A DNA stretch of 64,000 nucleotides from JAISFI01 sp031553775. Its GTDB lineage: Bacteria > Bacteroidota > Bacteroidia > Bacteroidales > Azobacteroidaceae. The translations under genes were made by a program, and so were the position numbers. Shown piece by piece: positions 28,403-36,955 of this stretch; within the stretch, counting starts at the first letter, position 1, and each line of letters opens with the position of its first letter. The notes beneath the pieces were generated by a model. That model was not told where the DNA came from. It was given only the letters and a program-made list of their open reading frames with translations, and ran no database searches. Location: positions 68,941 to 132,940 of the forward strand of contig JAVBLA010000047.1 in assembly GCA_031553775.1 (NCBI GenBank), read 5' to 3'.

Positions 28403-29656
28403 CTATTTTTTTTCTCCTTCTTCCGTCATGTTTGCCGTTTTGGGTTTCAATACGGTTAATTGCAAAATGATAGCGATAATTACCACTGTGGTCAATAAGG
28501 CAAAATCCCGTCCCAGATTACCGGCATCGATTGATTTTCCCAGAAAATTGGTGATGAAAGCGCCTGCTGATATACCCGCCAGATTCAGCAGCCCATAACC
28601 GGTAGCCCGGTACCGTGGAGAAACGAATTGGCAAAGTATCGGCATGTTATTGACATCGAATATACCAAAACCTAATCCGAAACAGATGGCACCGGCAAAA
28701 ATCGGCAATGCCGTTTGTCCGAAGCCTAAAAAGAAAAGTGCAGGGACCGTCAGGGCCAAACCGATCACTCCGGTATAGATGCGTCCTTTCAGATTTTTCT
28801 GTACCCATTTGTCGGATAATGCTCCGCCAATCAATACTCCTACCAATGAGGCGATGGCTAATAGTATCGTGGATTTAGGCCCGGCCTCATCCATTGGTAA
28901 ATGAAGTGTATTGGAAAACAGAGTCGGTAACCAGCTTTTGGTAGCCCAACCCGGAAGACTCGGAGCAGAAAAGTAAAACAATATTACCCAGAAGGAAATA
29001 TTACCCAGAAGCATGCCTAAACCTTTAACGGCATTGGAAAACTCCATTTTTACCGTCATCTTTTGTGTAGTATCTATGGTATATCCTTTCTTTTCACGCA
29101 GGAAAAATAATAGTACCAGACTGTAAGCCATACCGATCAATCCGAAGGTATGGAAAGTAGTCTGCCAGGAGGAAACCGCCGCAATGGTAGCTCCGAAACC
29201 GCCGAGCGCCTGCCCTAAGTAGATTCCCGTGGTATGAATCCCAATGGCGAAAGAACGTGTTTTGCTTTGGTGATAATCGGCGATCAACGCCAGTCCGGCG
29301 GGGATGTAAAAAGCTTCACTGATACCCATAATGGCTCGTAAAACATATAGCTGGTTGAAGTTTTGAGCATATCCCATCAGGAGAGTTACCCCGGACCAAA
29401 TGAACAGGCTTCCAACAATCAGCCATTTACGATTCAAACGGTCGGCAATGATTCCGGATATGGGACTCATTAGTGCATAAATCCACAGGAAAATAGCCAT
29501 CAAGCGGCCAAAATTGGTTGCGGAATTTAATTCTTCGATACTTATTTTCATGTAGGGTTGCATGGTTGAAAGCATCTGTCGATCCAGATAATTCAACAAA
29601 GCTACAAACCATAACAGGAAGACGATTAACCACGGATAAAACTTTTTGTTCTGCAT
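28403..29656 (-). CDS. MFS transporter, sugar or sugar-acid uptake
   Basis: A 417-residue inner-membrane protein with about twelve hydrophobic segments. It has the MFS motif GIIADRLNRKWLIVGS between helices 2 and 3, LDRQMLS in helix 1, and a soluble loop (LREKKGYTIDTTQKM) between the halves. The IPAGLALIADYHQSKTRSFAIGI stretch is like organic-anion/sugar-acid transporters of the ACS type. Its place between the sialidase-fold gene and SusC suggests it imports the monosaccharide released by this system, possibly a sialic or other sugar acid. The substrate is an inference. Confidence 0.85.
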   Translation of the reverse strand: MQNKKFYPWLIVFLLWFVALLNYLDRQMLSTMQPYMKISIEELNSATNFGRLMAIFLWIYALMSPISGIIADRLNRKWLIVGSLFIWSGVTLLMGYAQNFNQLYVLRAIMGISEAFYIPAGLALIADYHQSKTRSFAIGIHTTGIYLGQALGGFGATIAAVSSWQTTFHTFGLIGMAYSLVLLFFLREKKGYTIDTTQKMTVKMEFSNAVKGLGMLLGNISFWVILFYFSAPSLPGWATKSWLPTLFSNTLHLPMDEAGPKSTILLAIASLVGVLIGGALSDKWVQKNLKGRIYTGVIGLALTVPALFFLGFGQTALPIFAGAICFGLGFGIFDVNNMPILCQFVSPRYRATGYGLLNLAGISAGAFITNFLGKSIDAGNLGRDFALLTTVVIIAIILQLTVLKPKTANMTEEGEKK

Positions 29657-29668
29657 TGTGTTCTGTTT

Positions 29669-31267
29669 TTATAATTCATAACTATCTTCAACAACGATTG
29701 TTTCAATCTTTTGATTCCGGAAGTTCCCGAATCTGTGGAACAGAAAAAAATTGGCATCGTGCTGACGTACCGGTAATCCTCTGGACTCTTCAAAAGCCGT
29801 TCTGGAAACAGCAATGATATCATTTCCTTCAAATTGCCAGTCGATATATTGGAAACCATGAAAAAACGGATACCGGCTACTGATAAGTGTATCTTTCACT
29901 GTCCAGTTTCGTAAATTATCCGAATACATTAATACCAAATGGTTTCTGATCAATCCGCAATGGATCCCATTTTTGTAAATCCCGGCATGCCGGGTAGTTC
30001 TGTCGGTATCGAATACCGCATTTGAAATGGTCCAGTAGCGGTCGCTTTTGCTGTCGTACCGGATCGTGAATTTTTTTCCTCCTCCGGGGAAAAAGATAAT
30101 ATCCTGCTCCGGATTAAAAGAAGATTTAGTCAACTCCCTGATGCTTATGATAGCCGCAGATTGTCCGTTTTTTTCATCGTCTACCCGTAATATATTAACG
30201 ATCTCACCGTTACGGTCGACCACCACATTGCCTTCTATCCATTGTTTGAAATTATTTCCGGAAATCCAATCGGGCCGGTAATCCAATGCTTCTGAAGATA
30301 TCCAGCTGGAAGCTTTTAACAAATCGGCATCTACCGGAGCAGACATCACGAACGCTTTTCTTTCTTTTTCTACAAAGCTTCTCTCCATAGCCCTCCATAT
30401 CCGGTCGTTATGGATCACTACAGGTACGGGAGCTGTGTGATATGAGCCTTTAAGCAGGATTCCGGAATTTTCGCCGGTAGGGTGTGTCCAGGTTTTGCCC
30501 TGGTCGGTCGATTTACAAATAACCACATCTGTTTTGACTCCGGCACACCCCATGATATATACATTGCCGTTATGAACAAACAGATTTCCATAATTAACGA
30601 AGATATCTCCGGTTGATTGTACCGACCAGCTTTTTCCTTTGTCGGTCGACAGAAAGAATGACGTTGAAGGAGGATCTCCCGGTTCCCGGATGGCATTGGC
30701 TATGGCAGCCAGGTAATTTCCATCCGGTAACAGGGCAATCGTAGGATTTGTCAGGTTCACTTTTTTTATTTCGGGCGTCTGAGCAATAACAGTACCGGGA
30801 ACCTTTATCGGATTGGTCCAGACAATTTCGTCGGCAAACAGCAGGATAGGAGCATCCGATGTTTTTTGCTTTTGCGGAATATCCAACCAAATGTCCGGAT
30901 TATTATATTTATATACATAAATGTAATAATTTCTTTTAGATCCAACCGAGAATTGTTCGCCGGAAAAAGTCCACCCGGGAATATCATTTTTCTTGTAGGG
31001 TAAAGCGATTATTATTTCACAAGATTTGTTACACTTGACCTGGGAAATACCGGAGTTTTCGATCAAACCGGTAGTGAACTTTTTCCCACGTAACATCTTG
31101 GGAAGGGATTCACTGAATTGGAAGGTTTTATTCTGGGAAAATACAGCCGCATTTTCTTTTGCAAGCATGATGTCCACCAGATTTCCTCTGACTTCAGCTA
31201 TGGGAGATGAAGCCATCAGGTGTATTCCAATGAATAAAAAACCTATGATAAACAATCGTTGTGTCAT
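29669..31267 (-). CDS. Sialidase-fold (Asp-box) secreted protein
   Basis: 532 residues. A weak signal peptide (about 1-20) is followed by a beta-rich N-terminal domain of about 140 residues and a propeller domain with two clear Asp boxes, STDKGKSW (207-214) and STDQGKTW (253-260). It would be annotated as a BNR/exo-alpha-sialidase family protein. However, the FRIP/YRIP arginine motif that starts the catalytic domain of GH33 sialidases is missing: the equivalent place reads LTNPTIALLPDGNYLAAI. Substrate and even hydrolase activity are therefore open. The context (aldolase, YhcH-type anomerase, MFS) fits release of a sialic acid or related sugar. It lies 12 bases before the MFS gene. Confidence 0.7.
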   Translation of the reverse strand: MTQRLFIIGFLFIGIHLMASSPIAEVRGNLVDIMLAKENAAVFSQNKTFQFSESLPKMLRGKKFTTGLIENSGISQVKCNKSCEIIIALPYKKNDIPGWTFSGEQFSVGSKRNYYIYVYKYNNPDIWLDIPQKQKTSDAPILLFADEIVWTNPIKVPGTVIAQTPEIKKVNLTNPTIALLPDGNYLAAIANAIREPGDPPSTSFFLSTDKGKSWSVQSTGDIFVNYGNLFVHNGNVYIMGCAGVKTDVVICKSTDQGKTWTHPTGENSGILLKGSYHTAPVPVVIHNDRIWRAMERSFVEKERKAFVMSAPVDADLLKASSWISSEALDYRPDWISGNNFKQWIEGNVVVDRNGEIVNILRVDDEKNGQSAAIISIRELTKSSFNPEQDIIFFPGGGKKFTIRYDSKSDRYWTISNAVFDTDRTTRHAGIYKNGIHCGLIRNHLVLMYSDNLRNWTVKDTLISSRYPFFHGFQYIDWQFEGNDIIAVSRTAFEESRGLPVRQHDANFFLFHRFGNFRNQKIETIVVEDSYEL

Positions 31268-31356
31268 TGTTTTTAAATTGCGATATAATAATCTTTGCTT
31301 AAATTTCCAGAAAGCCTAAAACAACATCATGATTCCCGGTTTGAAACCATCGTTTT

Positions 31357-33135
31357 TTACTTGTAGATGGGGCCATATGTTTGGCAGGCCCTGTAGTCTG
31401 ATCCTTCGTCGTCCGAACCAAAAGAAGCCCAGGCAGAGGGACGGAAGATTTTTTCTTCATCCACATTGTGCATGCATACCGGAATTCTCAAGGCAGATGC
31501 CAGGGTAATCAGGTCGGCTCCGATATGTCCGAAACTGATGGCGCCATGATTTGCTCCCCAATAGTTCATTACCGAATAAACATCTTTGAACCGCCCTTTC
31601 CCGGTAGTTCTGGGAACAAAGAAAGTAGAGGGCCAGGTTTTGTCCGTACGTTGATCGATCTGATTAAAAACTTCATCCGGGAACCGGGCAGTCCAGCCTT
31701 CTGCTATTTGCAGTACCAATCCCAGTCCTCTGATAGAATTCAACCGGCACATGGTTACGGGCATTCCTTCCCGGGTGAGAAATTTGGATGAGTAACCTCC
31801 GCCGCGCATATATTCTAAGTTGGCGGGATGCCAGGTAGTTGCATCCAACATTTTTTGGACTTCTCCCATTTGTATTTCCCAGAATGGTTTCATAACCGGA
31901 TTTCCTTTCGGGTCGGATTGTTGTCCGGATCCGTCTAATGTACAAGAACCTGAGTTGATCAGGTGGATAGCGCCGTTTTTCAACATCCCGTCGGGTTTCC
32001 ATCCGGAAATGCGTTTTATGGCTTCGGGTGACCAGTATGTCCGGACATCGGCAAACATTTGTGCAGTGTTAGTCAGCAGGTTTCCAAACAACATACTCAA
32101 TCCATTCAGGTGATCGTCTTCCGTTGCGAATGTGAATGGTGCACGAATACCGTTCCAGTCGAAAGAAGAATTCAGGATCGCTTCAGAGAAATCTCCGTCG
32201 GGAAGGAAGTCTGTCCACTGACGTTGCCCCTGGAATCCTCCGGCAATGGCATTGTGACCACAGGCTTCTTCTCCGAATCCCATTTCTTTGAGCTTATCGT
32301 TACCGGTTAGCAGGTCCCGCATGATCAAAGTCATTTTTACGACAAATTCCCAGTCTTCATCTTTTTGTGCACGGGAACGGCGGATAGATTCCTTGTTGAA
32401 ATCTTCTCCTTCATTTTTCATACAATTCAGCATCGTCCATTCCAGGGCTTTTTTATATTCTTCTTTATCATAGATCTCCTGCTGTATGCGACGAAGTATT
32501 TCCGAACAATCAACGTATTCTGTCCGCATTCCGAAATAATCCCTGAGGACATCCGGATTTACAATAGATCCGGCAATACCCATCGAAACGGAACCGATAG
32601 CTAAATATGATTTGCCGCGCATGATAGCCACAGCAAGACCGGCTTTGGCGAAACGGAGCAGTTTTTCCCGTACATCTTCCGGAATCTGAGGATCGTTCAT
32701 GTCTTGCACATCTTGTCCGTAGATGCCGAAAGTCGGCAACCCGAATTGATTGTGTGCAGCTAAAGCCGCTGCCAGATAAACAGCTCCCGGACGTTCTGTT
32801 CCGTTGAAACCCCATATTGCTTTAGGAATAGACGGGTTCATGTCGATTGTTTCCGAACCATAGCACCAACAAGGAGTTACGGAAAGGCTCAAACCTACAT
32901 TTTCCCGTTCGAATTTAGCTGCACAATCTGCCGCTTCTTTTACTCCTCCAATTGTTGTATCGGCAATTACACATTCTACCGGTGAACCATCAGGATAATG
33001 CAATGTCCGGGAATATAATTCTGCCACATTTTTAGCCAGATTCATTGTTGTTTCTTCCAATGATTCGCGGATACCGCGGCGGCGACCATCAATAATTGGC
33101 CGGATGCCGATTTTAGGATAAATTTCTTTTTTCAT
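31357..33135 (-). CDS. fucI: L-fucose isomerase
   Basis: A cytosolic enzyme converting L-fucose to L-fuculose. Family members also turn D-arabinose into D-ribulose. The 592 residues match the family length, and the active-site blocks are clear: [20 protein letters not shown] with the metal-binding acidic residues, [15 protein letters not shown], and [18 protein letters not shown] with the metal-binding histidine, followed by [21 protein letters not shown]. It lies within the minus-strand train between the YhcH-type lipoprotein gene and the sialidase-fold gene. No fuculose-phosphate aldolase gene is in the window. The GH29 fucosidase encoded near 57 kb could supply its substrate. Confidence 0.96.
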   Translation of the reverse strand: MKKEIYPKIGIRPIIDGRRRGIRESLEETTMNLAKNVAELYSRTLHYPDGSPVECVIADTTIGGVKEAADCAAKFERENVGLSLSVTPCWCYGSETIDMNPSIPKAIWGFNGTERPGAVYLAAALAAHNQFGLPTFGIYGQDVQDMNDPQIPEDVREKLLRFAKAGLAVAIMRGKSYLAIGSVSMGIAGSIVNPDVLRDYFGMRTEYVDCSEILRRIQQEIYDKEEYKKALEWTMLNCMKNEGEDFNKESIRRSRAQKDEDWEFVVKMTLIMRDLLTGNDKLKEMGFGEEACGHNAIAGGFQGQRQWTDFLPDGDFSEAILNSSFDWNGIRAPFTFATEDDHLNGLSMLFGNLLTNTAQMFADVRTYWSPEAIKRISGWKPDGMLKNGAIHLINSGSCTLDGSGQQSDPKGNPVMKPFWEIQMGEVQKMLDATTWHPANLEYMRGGGYSSKFLTREGMPVTMCRLNSIRGLGLVLQIAEGWTARFPDEVFNQIDQRTDKTWPSTFFVPRTTGKGRFKDVYSVMNYWGANHGAISFGHIGADLITLASALRIPVCMHNVDEEKIFRPSAWASFGSDDEGSDYRACQTYGPIYK

Positions 33136-33216
33136 GCTTGAATACTTAAATAATTGATGCTTGACAATTGATAATTGACAATGTTTTTTTACTGTTTCAG
33201 GATGGATATAAGTCTT

Positions 33217-33810
33217 TTAATCGACTTTGATTTTGATGACAATTTTTTTGACCGGTTCATTTGTCTCCATTTTCAAACAAGGGCGATGGATATCTTCCGG
33301 AAAGAAAATGAAATATTTATCCGGACTTGCCGGTAGATTGGTTCCTCCATCATATTGGTAAAATTCTATGTCTTTATCTGCATCGTAAGGAGAAGATACC
33401 GGAATAGTCTTATCTCTGGTCAGACCGATATATTCTTTTCCTTCCACAAGGTATTGGATGTCAATGTATTGCTGGTGTGATTCGAACAGGGCATCTTCCG
33501 GATTTTTTGTAGTGTATTCACTAACAGCTGCATACACATTTTCTGTCAGATCTGTCCGGCCTAGCGGCAGATCGGCAGGATTTATGTTGGCAAGATATTG
33601 AAATGCGGTATCCCATCTTTCTGGGAATTTTTCATAATGCATTTTTACTGCATCGAAGTTGATGGAAGTGTCGGCTTGTGCCTTGAATTCACTGATAATG
33701 GAACTGTCTGTAATCGTAATCATAGGATCATTTTTAGATTCATTGTTTGTTTTCTTGGGTGAACAAGCTATCGCAAAAGCAATCAATAATAATATAATCA
33801 GATTTTTCAT
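33217..33810 (-). CDS. YhcH/YjgK/YiaL-family lipoprotein (NanQ-like anomerase)
   Basis: A 197-residue protein with a lipoprotein signal (lipobox AIAC, then SPKKTNNESKND) and a cupin-like domain of the YhcH/EbgC family. The block ESHQQYIDIQYLVEGKEYIG and the FFPEDIHRPCL stretch, with its histidine, are the family signature. E. coli YhcH (NanQ) speeds the anomer change of sialic acid and is cytosolic. Here the protein is predicted to be exported and membrane-anchored, so it would act on the sugar outside the inner membrane. It lies next to the DapA/NanA-type aldolase gene. The substrate is not proven. Confidence 0.85.
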   Translation of the reverse strand: MKNLIILLLIAFAIACSPKKTNNESKNDPMITITDSSIISEFKAQADTSINFDAVKMHYEKFPERWDTAFQYLANINPADLPLGRTDLTENVYAAVSEYTTKNPEDALFESHQQYIDIQYLVEGKEYIGLTRDKTIPVSSPYDADKDIEFYQYDGGTNLPASPDKYFIFFPEDIHRPCLKMETNEPVKKIVIKIKVD

Positions 33811-33850
33811 GGGTAAATAATTATTTAAATGGTATGTTAATACTAATTGG

Positions 33851-34753
33851 TTAGAGTTCCAGAGATTCTATTGCCTGTACGATAATATTTCTTTGCTCTT
33901 TTCCGAATTTATTGAATGGAGCGGCTAAGAAATCACTGCAAATGCCCAATATATTCAGGGAGCATTTAACTCCTTTCAAATAGCTGGATCCGAAACTTCC
34001 TACATTATAGATACTTGCGCTTATCTGCATTACTTTGGCATGTAATCGCAATACTTCATCTATGTTTTTTGCTTTGGCAGCATTATACAGATCTACATAG
34101 AGTTTGGGAAACATATTGGCACCTCCGTTTACACCTCCGCTGGCACCAAGGAGTACTACTTCGGCCATCATTTCTTCTGGTCCGACAAATATAGAGAAAT
34201 CTTTTTTATCACGCATTTCGAAAACAACCGATTGAAAATAACCGCCATTAGCCGAACTGTCTTTAAATCCGATCACTTTTTCGTTTTGTGCAATGCGTTT
34301 GATTGTGGAAGGGGCAAAAGATACTTTGGTATGTGTCGGCATGTTGTATAGGAAGATCGGTAATTCCAACTGAGGAATCAGGTTTTCATAAAATTCCGAC
34401 AATTCCGGTTGTCCTGTTGCATAATAATAGGGTGGGGCGGACACAGTTGCATCGGCACCACATTCGGCCGCTATTTGCGATAACCGGATACTGTCTACGA
34501 TAGATGTATCGGAAATACCTACCAATAAAGGCAATCTTCCATTTAATATGCGACTGCTTTGTCTGATCATTTCTACCCGGAGGTCAAAGCTCAGACTTTG
34601 TGCTTCTCCTGTAGTGCCCAGGATGAAAACACCGTGTACGCCTCCGGCAATGACATGCTCTATTAACCGTTCCAAACCATCAATATCCAGTGTATTGTTG
34701 TCGATAAGCGGAGTTACTAATGGCGGTACTATACCGCATAAAGGATTTTTCAT
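33851..34753 (-). CDS. DapA/NanA-superfamily aldolase
   Basis: 300 residues forming a class I aldolase TIM barrel of the dihydrodipicolinate synthase / N-acetylneuraminate lyase superfamily. The pyruvate-binding motif GTTGE is at 46-50, the catalytic tyrosine in LYNMP at 136 and the Schiff-base lysine in IGFKDSS at 164. The genome context (sialidase-fold protein, YhcH-type anomerase, fucose isomerase) argues against lysine synthesis and for cleavage of a 2-keto-3-deoxy sugar acid such as sialic acid. The GTTGE form is commoner in DapA-like members than in NanA itself, so the substrate remains open. Confidence 0.85.
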   Translation of the reverse strand: MKNPLCGIVPPLVTPLIDNNTLDIDGLERLIEHVIAGGVHGVFILGTTGEAQSLSFDLRVEMIRQSSRILNGRLPLLVGISDTSIVDSIRLSQIAAECGADATVSAPPYYYATGQPELSEFYENLIPQLELPIFLYNMPTHTKVSFAPSTIKRIAQNEKVIGFKDSSANGGYFQSVVFEMRDKKDFSIFVGPEEMMAEVVLLGASGGVNGGANMFPKLYVDLYNAAKAKNIDEVLRLHAKVMQISASIYNVGSFGSSYLKGVKCSLNILGICSDFLAAPFNKFGKEQRNIIVQAIESLEL

Positions 34754-34805
34754 GTTTGAATAAATTTGTTTATATGGTTACTACTAACAAGTTAACAACT
34801 ACTTG

Positions 34806-36767
34806 TTACTCATTTATTTTTCTTTTATTCCTGATCCAGTAAAAATGACCGTCTTCTCCTCCGGCAACAATATCAAAGATACCATTATTTTCCCAATCTA
34901 CAGCTGTAGGTGCCGTGTCGTGACCGGCCAGTTTAACATCACACAGTTCTCCCCGGTTAGCAAAAAAGATGCTATCGCCCGATTGGCGGATGTTTTCAAA
35001 CCAGGTGACATTGCGACTGTTGACAACAAGGTCTGATTTTCCATCATTGTTCCAATCTACAATGGCTATTTTTCGTCTTCCCGACCGTCCGGCAAGTCCA
35101 GCATTCAATTGTAACGGTTTGATCGTTACATTTACCGGGTTATTATTATGATCGTATGAAGATGCTTCTACTGTATAAAAGATTCTTTTTCCTGGTTTCA
35201 GCCAGAGTTCTCCGTTTTTGTTGAAACGTTCGTAAAAGCAGAGGTAGCCTTCCGTATCTAACATCACCAGATCGGTTAGTCCGTCTTTGTTCCAATCGAT
35301 TGCCACTGGTGTTGTTCTCCACTGGGTTACTAAATCCGTATTTCCAGGATTCCACCAGTTCCATGCCGGTTTCAAAGGAGCTTTTCCATTCCAGTCTACT
35401 TTTACTTTGTACGGTCCCTCCAGGTTGACCGGGTCTCCGGTGTTTTTATACCAGATGATTTCTCCGAAAATGGAGTTGACGATGATATCTTTCAATCCGT
35501 CGTTATCCCAATCGGCCACGCTTAATGTGGTGTATCCCCATTTCGCTTCTGCCGGACCTTGTATCGAACCGTTTTCTCCAGCCATGATACGGATTTCCTT
35601 TCCATTGGCTTTTAATAATACAGGAGCGGCCCATTGGGGAGGAATGCCTCCATCTAAATTTTTAATGAAAGCAATATTCCCGGCTGAATTTCCGGAGATA
35701 ATATCCTCTTTTCCGTCGCCATCCCAATCAACACCAAACGGAGTAGATAAAGCGCCGAATTTCAGATTATCGGCTTTTTGTTTCAGGTAAACCGGCGATT
35801 TGAACACCGGCATTCCTTTCTTGACTTTTCCTGTATTTTTAACAAAAGCGACTCTTCCGTCTTCATCTCCTACCAATAAATCGATGTGCCCGTCTCCATC
35901 AAAATCAAAGGCGACCGGCATGATCATCTCCACATGAAAAGAAATTTCTTTACCGGATTCGTCCAATAATCTACGGCCTTCGGCAAATTTTGAGTTTTTA
36001 CGGGAACCTGTATTTTTGAACCAGGTAAGTTTATCCCGGAATTCGCCACAAATGAAGTCCGGTTTGCCGTCTCCATCAAAGTCAGCCATATTGGACCCCG
36101 GAGCACCATATGTTTCCAATGGTTTGTTGCCTGCCAGTATTTTCCCCTTATTGATATAATTTCCCTTTTGATTTTCCAATAGATATATAAATCCTCTTAA
36201 GGGACCGTTCGTCCAATTTCCGTCTTTATCATAAGCGTTATCCCATCCGTATTCGCCCCAGTCGTCGATACCCACGAGGATATCCAGATCTCCATCTCCG
36301 TCATAATCCGTATAGCTCCACATATTACTGCGTTCTTTTACAAAATCATGTCCCGGAATAATATCCGGATGGATTTTATTGGGTTTTTCAAAAAGGTTTC
36401 GGGTGAAGTCGGTATATTCGGTTCCCGGCTGCAAAACATACATCTTATTATTTACATAAGATGCACAGGTATTCCGGGAGCCTTTGTTCGACAGGCGTTT
36501 CGGAACATCAAACAGCGGCTCGCTTTTTGTTCCGATATTTTTGAAAAAATAGATTCCCTTGAAAGGAGTATCCGGACAAGACATCAGGATGTCCGTCAGA
36601 CCATCTCCATCATAATCTACCGGCATGGGATATCCCCAAAGTCCAACTCCCAGGTCGACGATTAATCCTGGATGATTGTATTTTAACCGGATATCATCTC
36701 CTTTTTGTGCTTTCAGAATAAAACTTGAAAGAATAAAAACAAGACAGATAGTTGTGATTCTTTTCAT
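34806..36767 (-). CDS. Secreted FG-GAP/VCBS-repeat propeller protein
   Basis: 653 residues from the ATG at 36767. An upstream in-frame start is possible, but it would put 41 unlikely residues before the signal peptide MKRITTICLVFILSSFILKA. The body is a beta-propeller built of repeats with calcium-loop motifs such as DYDGDGLTD, DYDGDGDLD, DFDGDGKPD, DFDGDGHID, DWDGDGKED, DWDNDGLKD, DWNKDGLTD and DWNNDGKSD. A segment GSIQGPAEAKWGYTT is shared with the second propeller gene near 39 kb. The function is unknown: sugar binding or a lyase/hydrolase on a propeller scaffold are possible. It is the first gene of the long minus-strand train and has a LacI-type palindrome upstream. Confidence 0.8.
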   Translation of the reverse strand: MKRITTICLVFILSSFILKAQKGDDIRLKYNHPGLIVDLGVGLWGYPMPVDYDGDGLTDILMSCPDTPFKGIYFFKNIGTKSEPLFDVPKRLSNKGSRNTCASYVNNKMYVLQPGTEYTDFTRNLFEKPNKIHPDIIPGHDFVKERSNMWSYTDYDGDGDLDILVGIDDWGEYGWDNAYDKDGNWTNGPLRGFIYLLENQKGNYINKGKILAGNKPLETYGAPGSNMADFDGDGKPDFICGEFRDKLTWFKNTGSRKNSKFAEGRRLLDESGKEISFHVEMIMPVAFDFDGDGHIDLLVGDEDGRVAFVKNTGKVKKGMPVFKSPVYLKQKADNLKFGALSTPFGVDWDGDGKEDIISGNSAGNIAFIKNLDGGIPPQWAAPVLLKANGKEIRIMAGENGSIQGPAEAKWGYTTLSVADWDNDGLKDIIVNSIFGEIIWYKNTGDPVNLEGPYKVKVDWNGKAPLKPAWNWWNPGNTDLVTQWRTTPVAIDWNKDGLTDLVMLDTEGYLCFYERFNKNGELWLKPGKRIFYTVEASSYDHNNNPVNVTIKPLQLNAGLAGRSGRRKIAIVDWNNDGKSDLVVNSRNVTWFENIRQSGDSIFFANRGELCDVKLAGHDTAPTAVDWENNGIFDIVAGGEDGHFYWIRNKRKINE

Positions 36768-36813
36768 ATCGGAAAAAGTCGATAGTTTTCTGATAATGAA
36801 CATTTTTTGATAA

Positions 36814-36848
36814 TTGGCAATACCTGGTAATACCAGTTGGCAAAGATG
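36814..36848 (-). promoter_or_regulatory. Possible promoter and repeats before the first propeller gene
   Basis: CAAAGATG (36841-36848) reads CATCTTTG on the minus strand, one mismatch from TAnnTTTG. Beside it, TTGGCAA occurs twice (36814-36820 and 36837-36843), flanking the palindrome CTGGTAATACCAG (36824-36836). No matching -33 element is seen. This may be the promoter and a regulator site, but the evidence is modest. Confidence 0.3.
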
Positions 36849-36925
36849 AACGAATGATGAATTTTGTATAGATAATATTTTTGCAACCATGGTAATAAAT
36901 TGATAAATAAAAACGTTTAAAAATG

Positions 36926-36939
36926 CTTAATCGATTAAC
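36926..36939. promoter_or_regulatory. LacI-type operator upstream of the first propeller gene
   Basis: TTAATCGATTAA (36927-36938) is a perfect 12-bp palindrome with a central CG, typical of LacI-family operators. Its left flank ATGC matches the site near 40.3 kb. It lies between the lacI-type gene and the propeller gene that starts the minus-strand train. Confidence 0.6.
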
Positions 36940-36955
36940 TTTCAATGAAAAAAAA

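Noticed and set aside
33851..34753. Assignment as dapA (lysine biosynthesis)
   Set aside because: The gene lies inside a sugar-uptake train beside a NanQ-like lipoprotein gene and has no lysine-pathway neighbours. A sugar-acid aldolase role is more likely.
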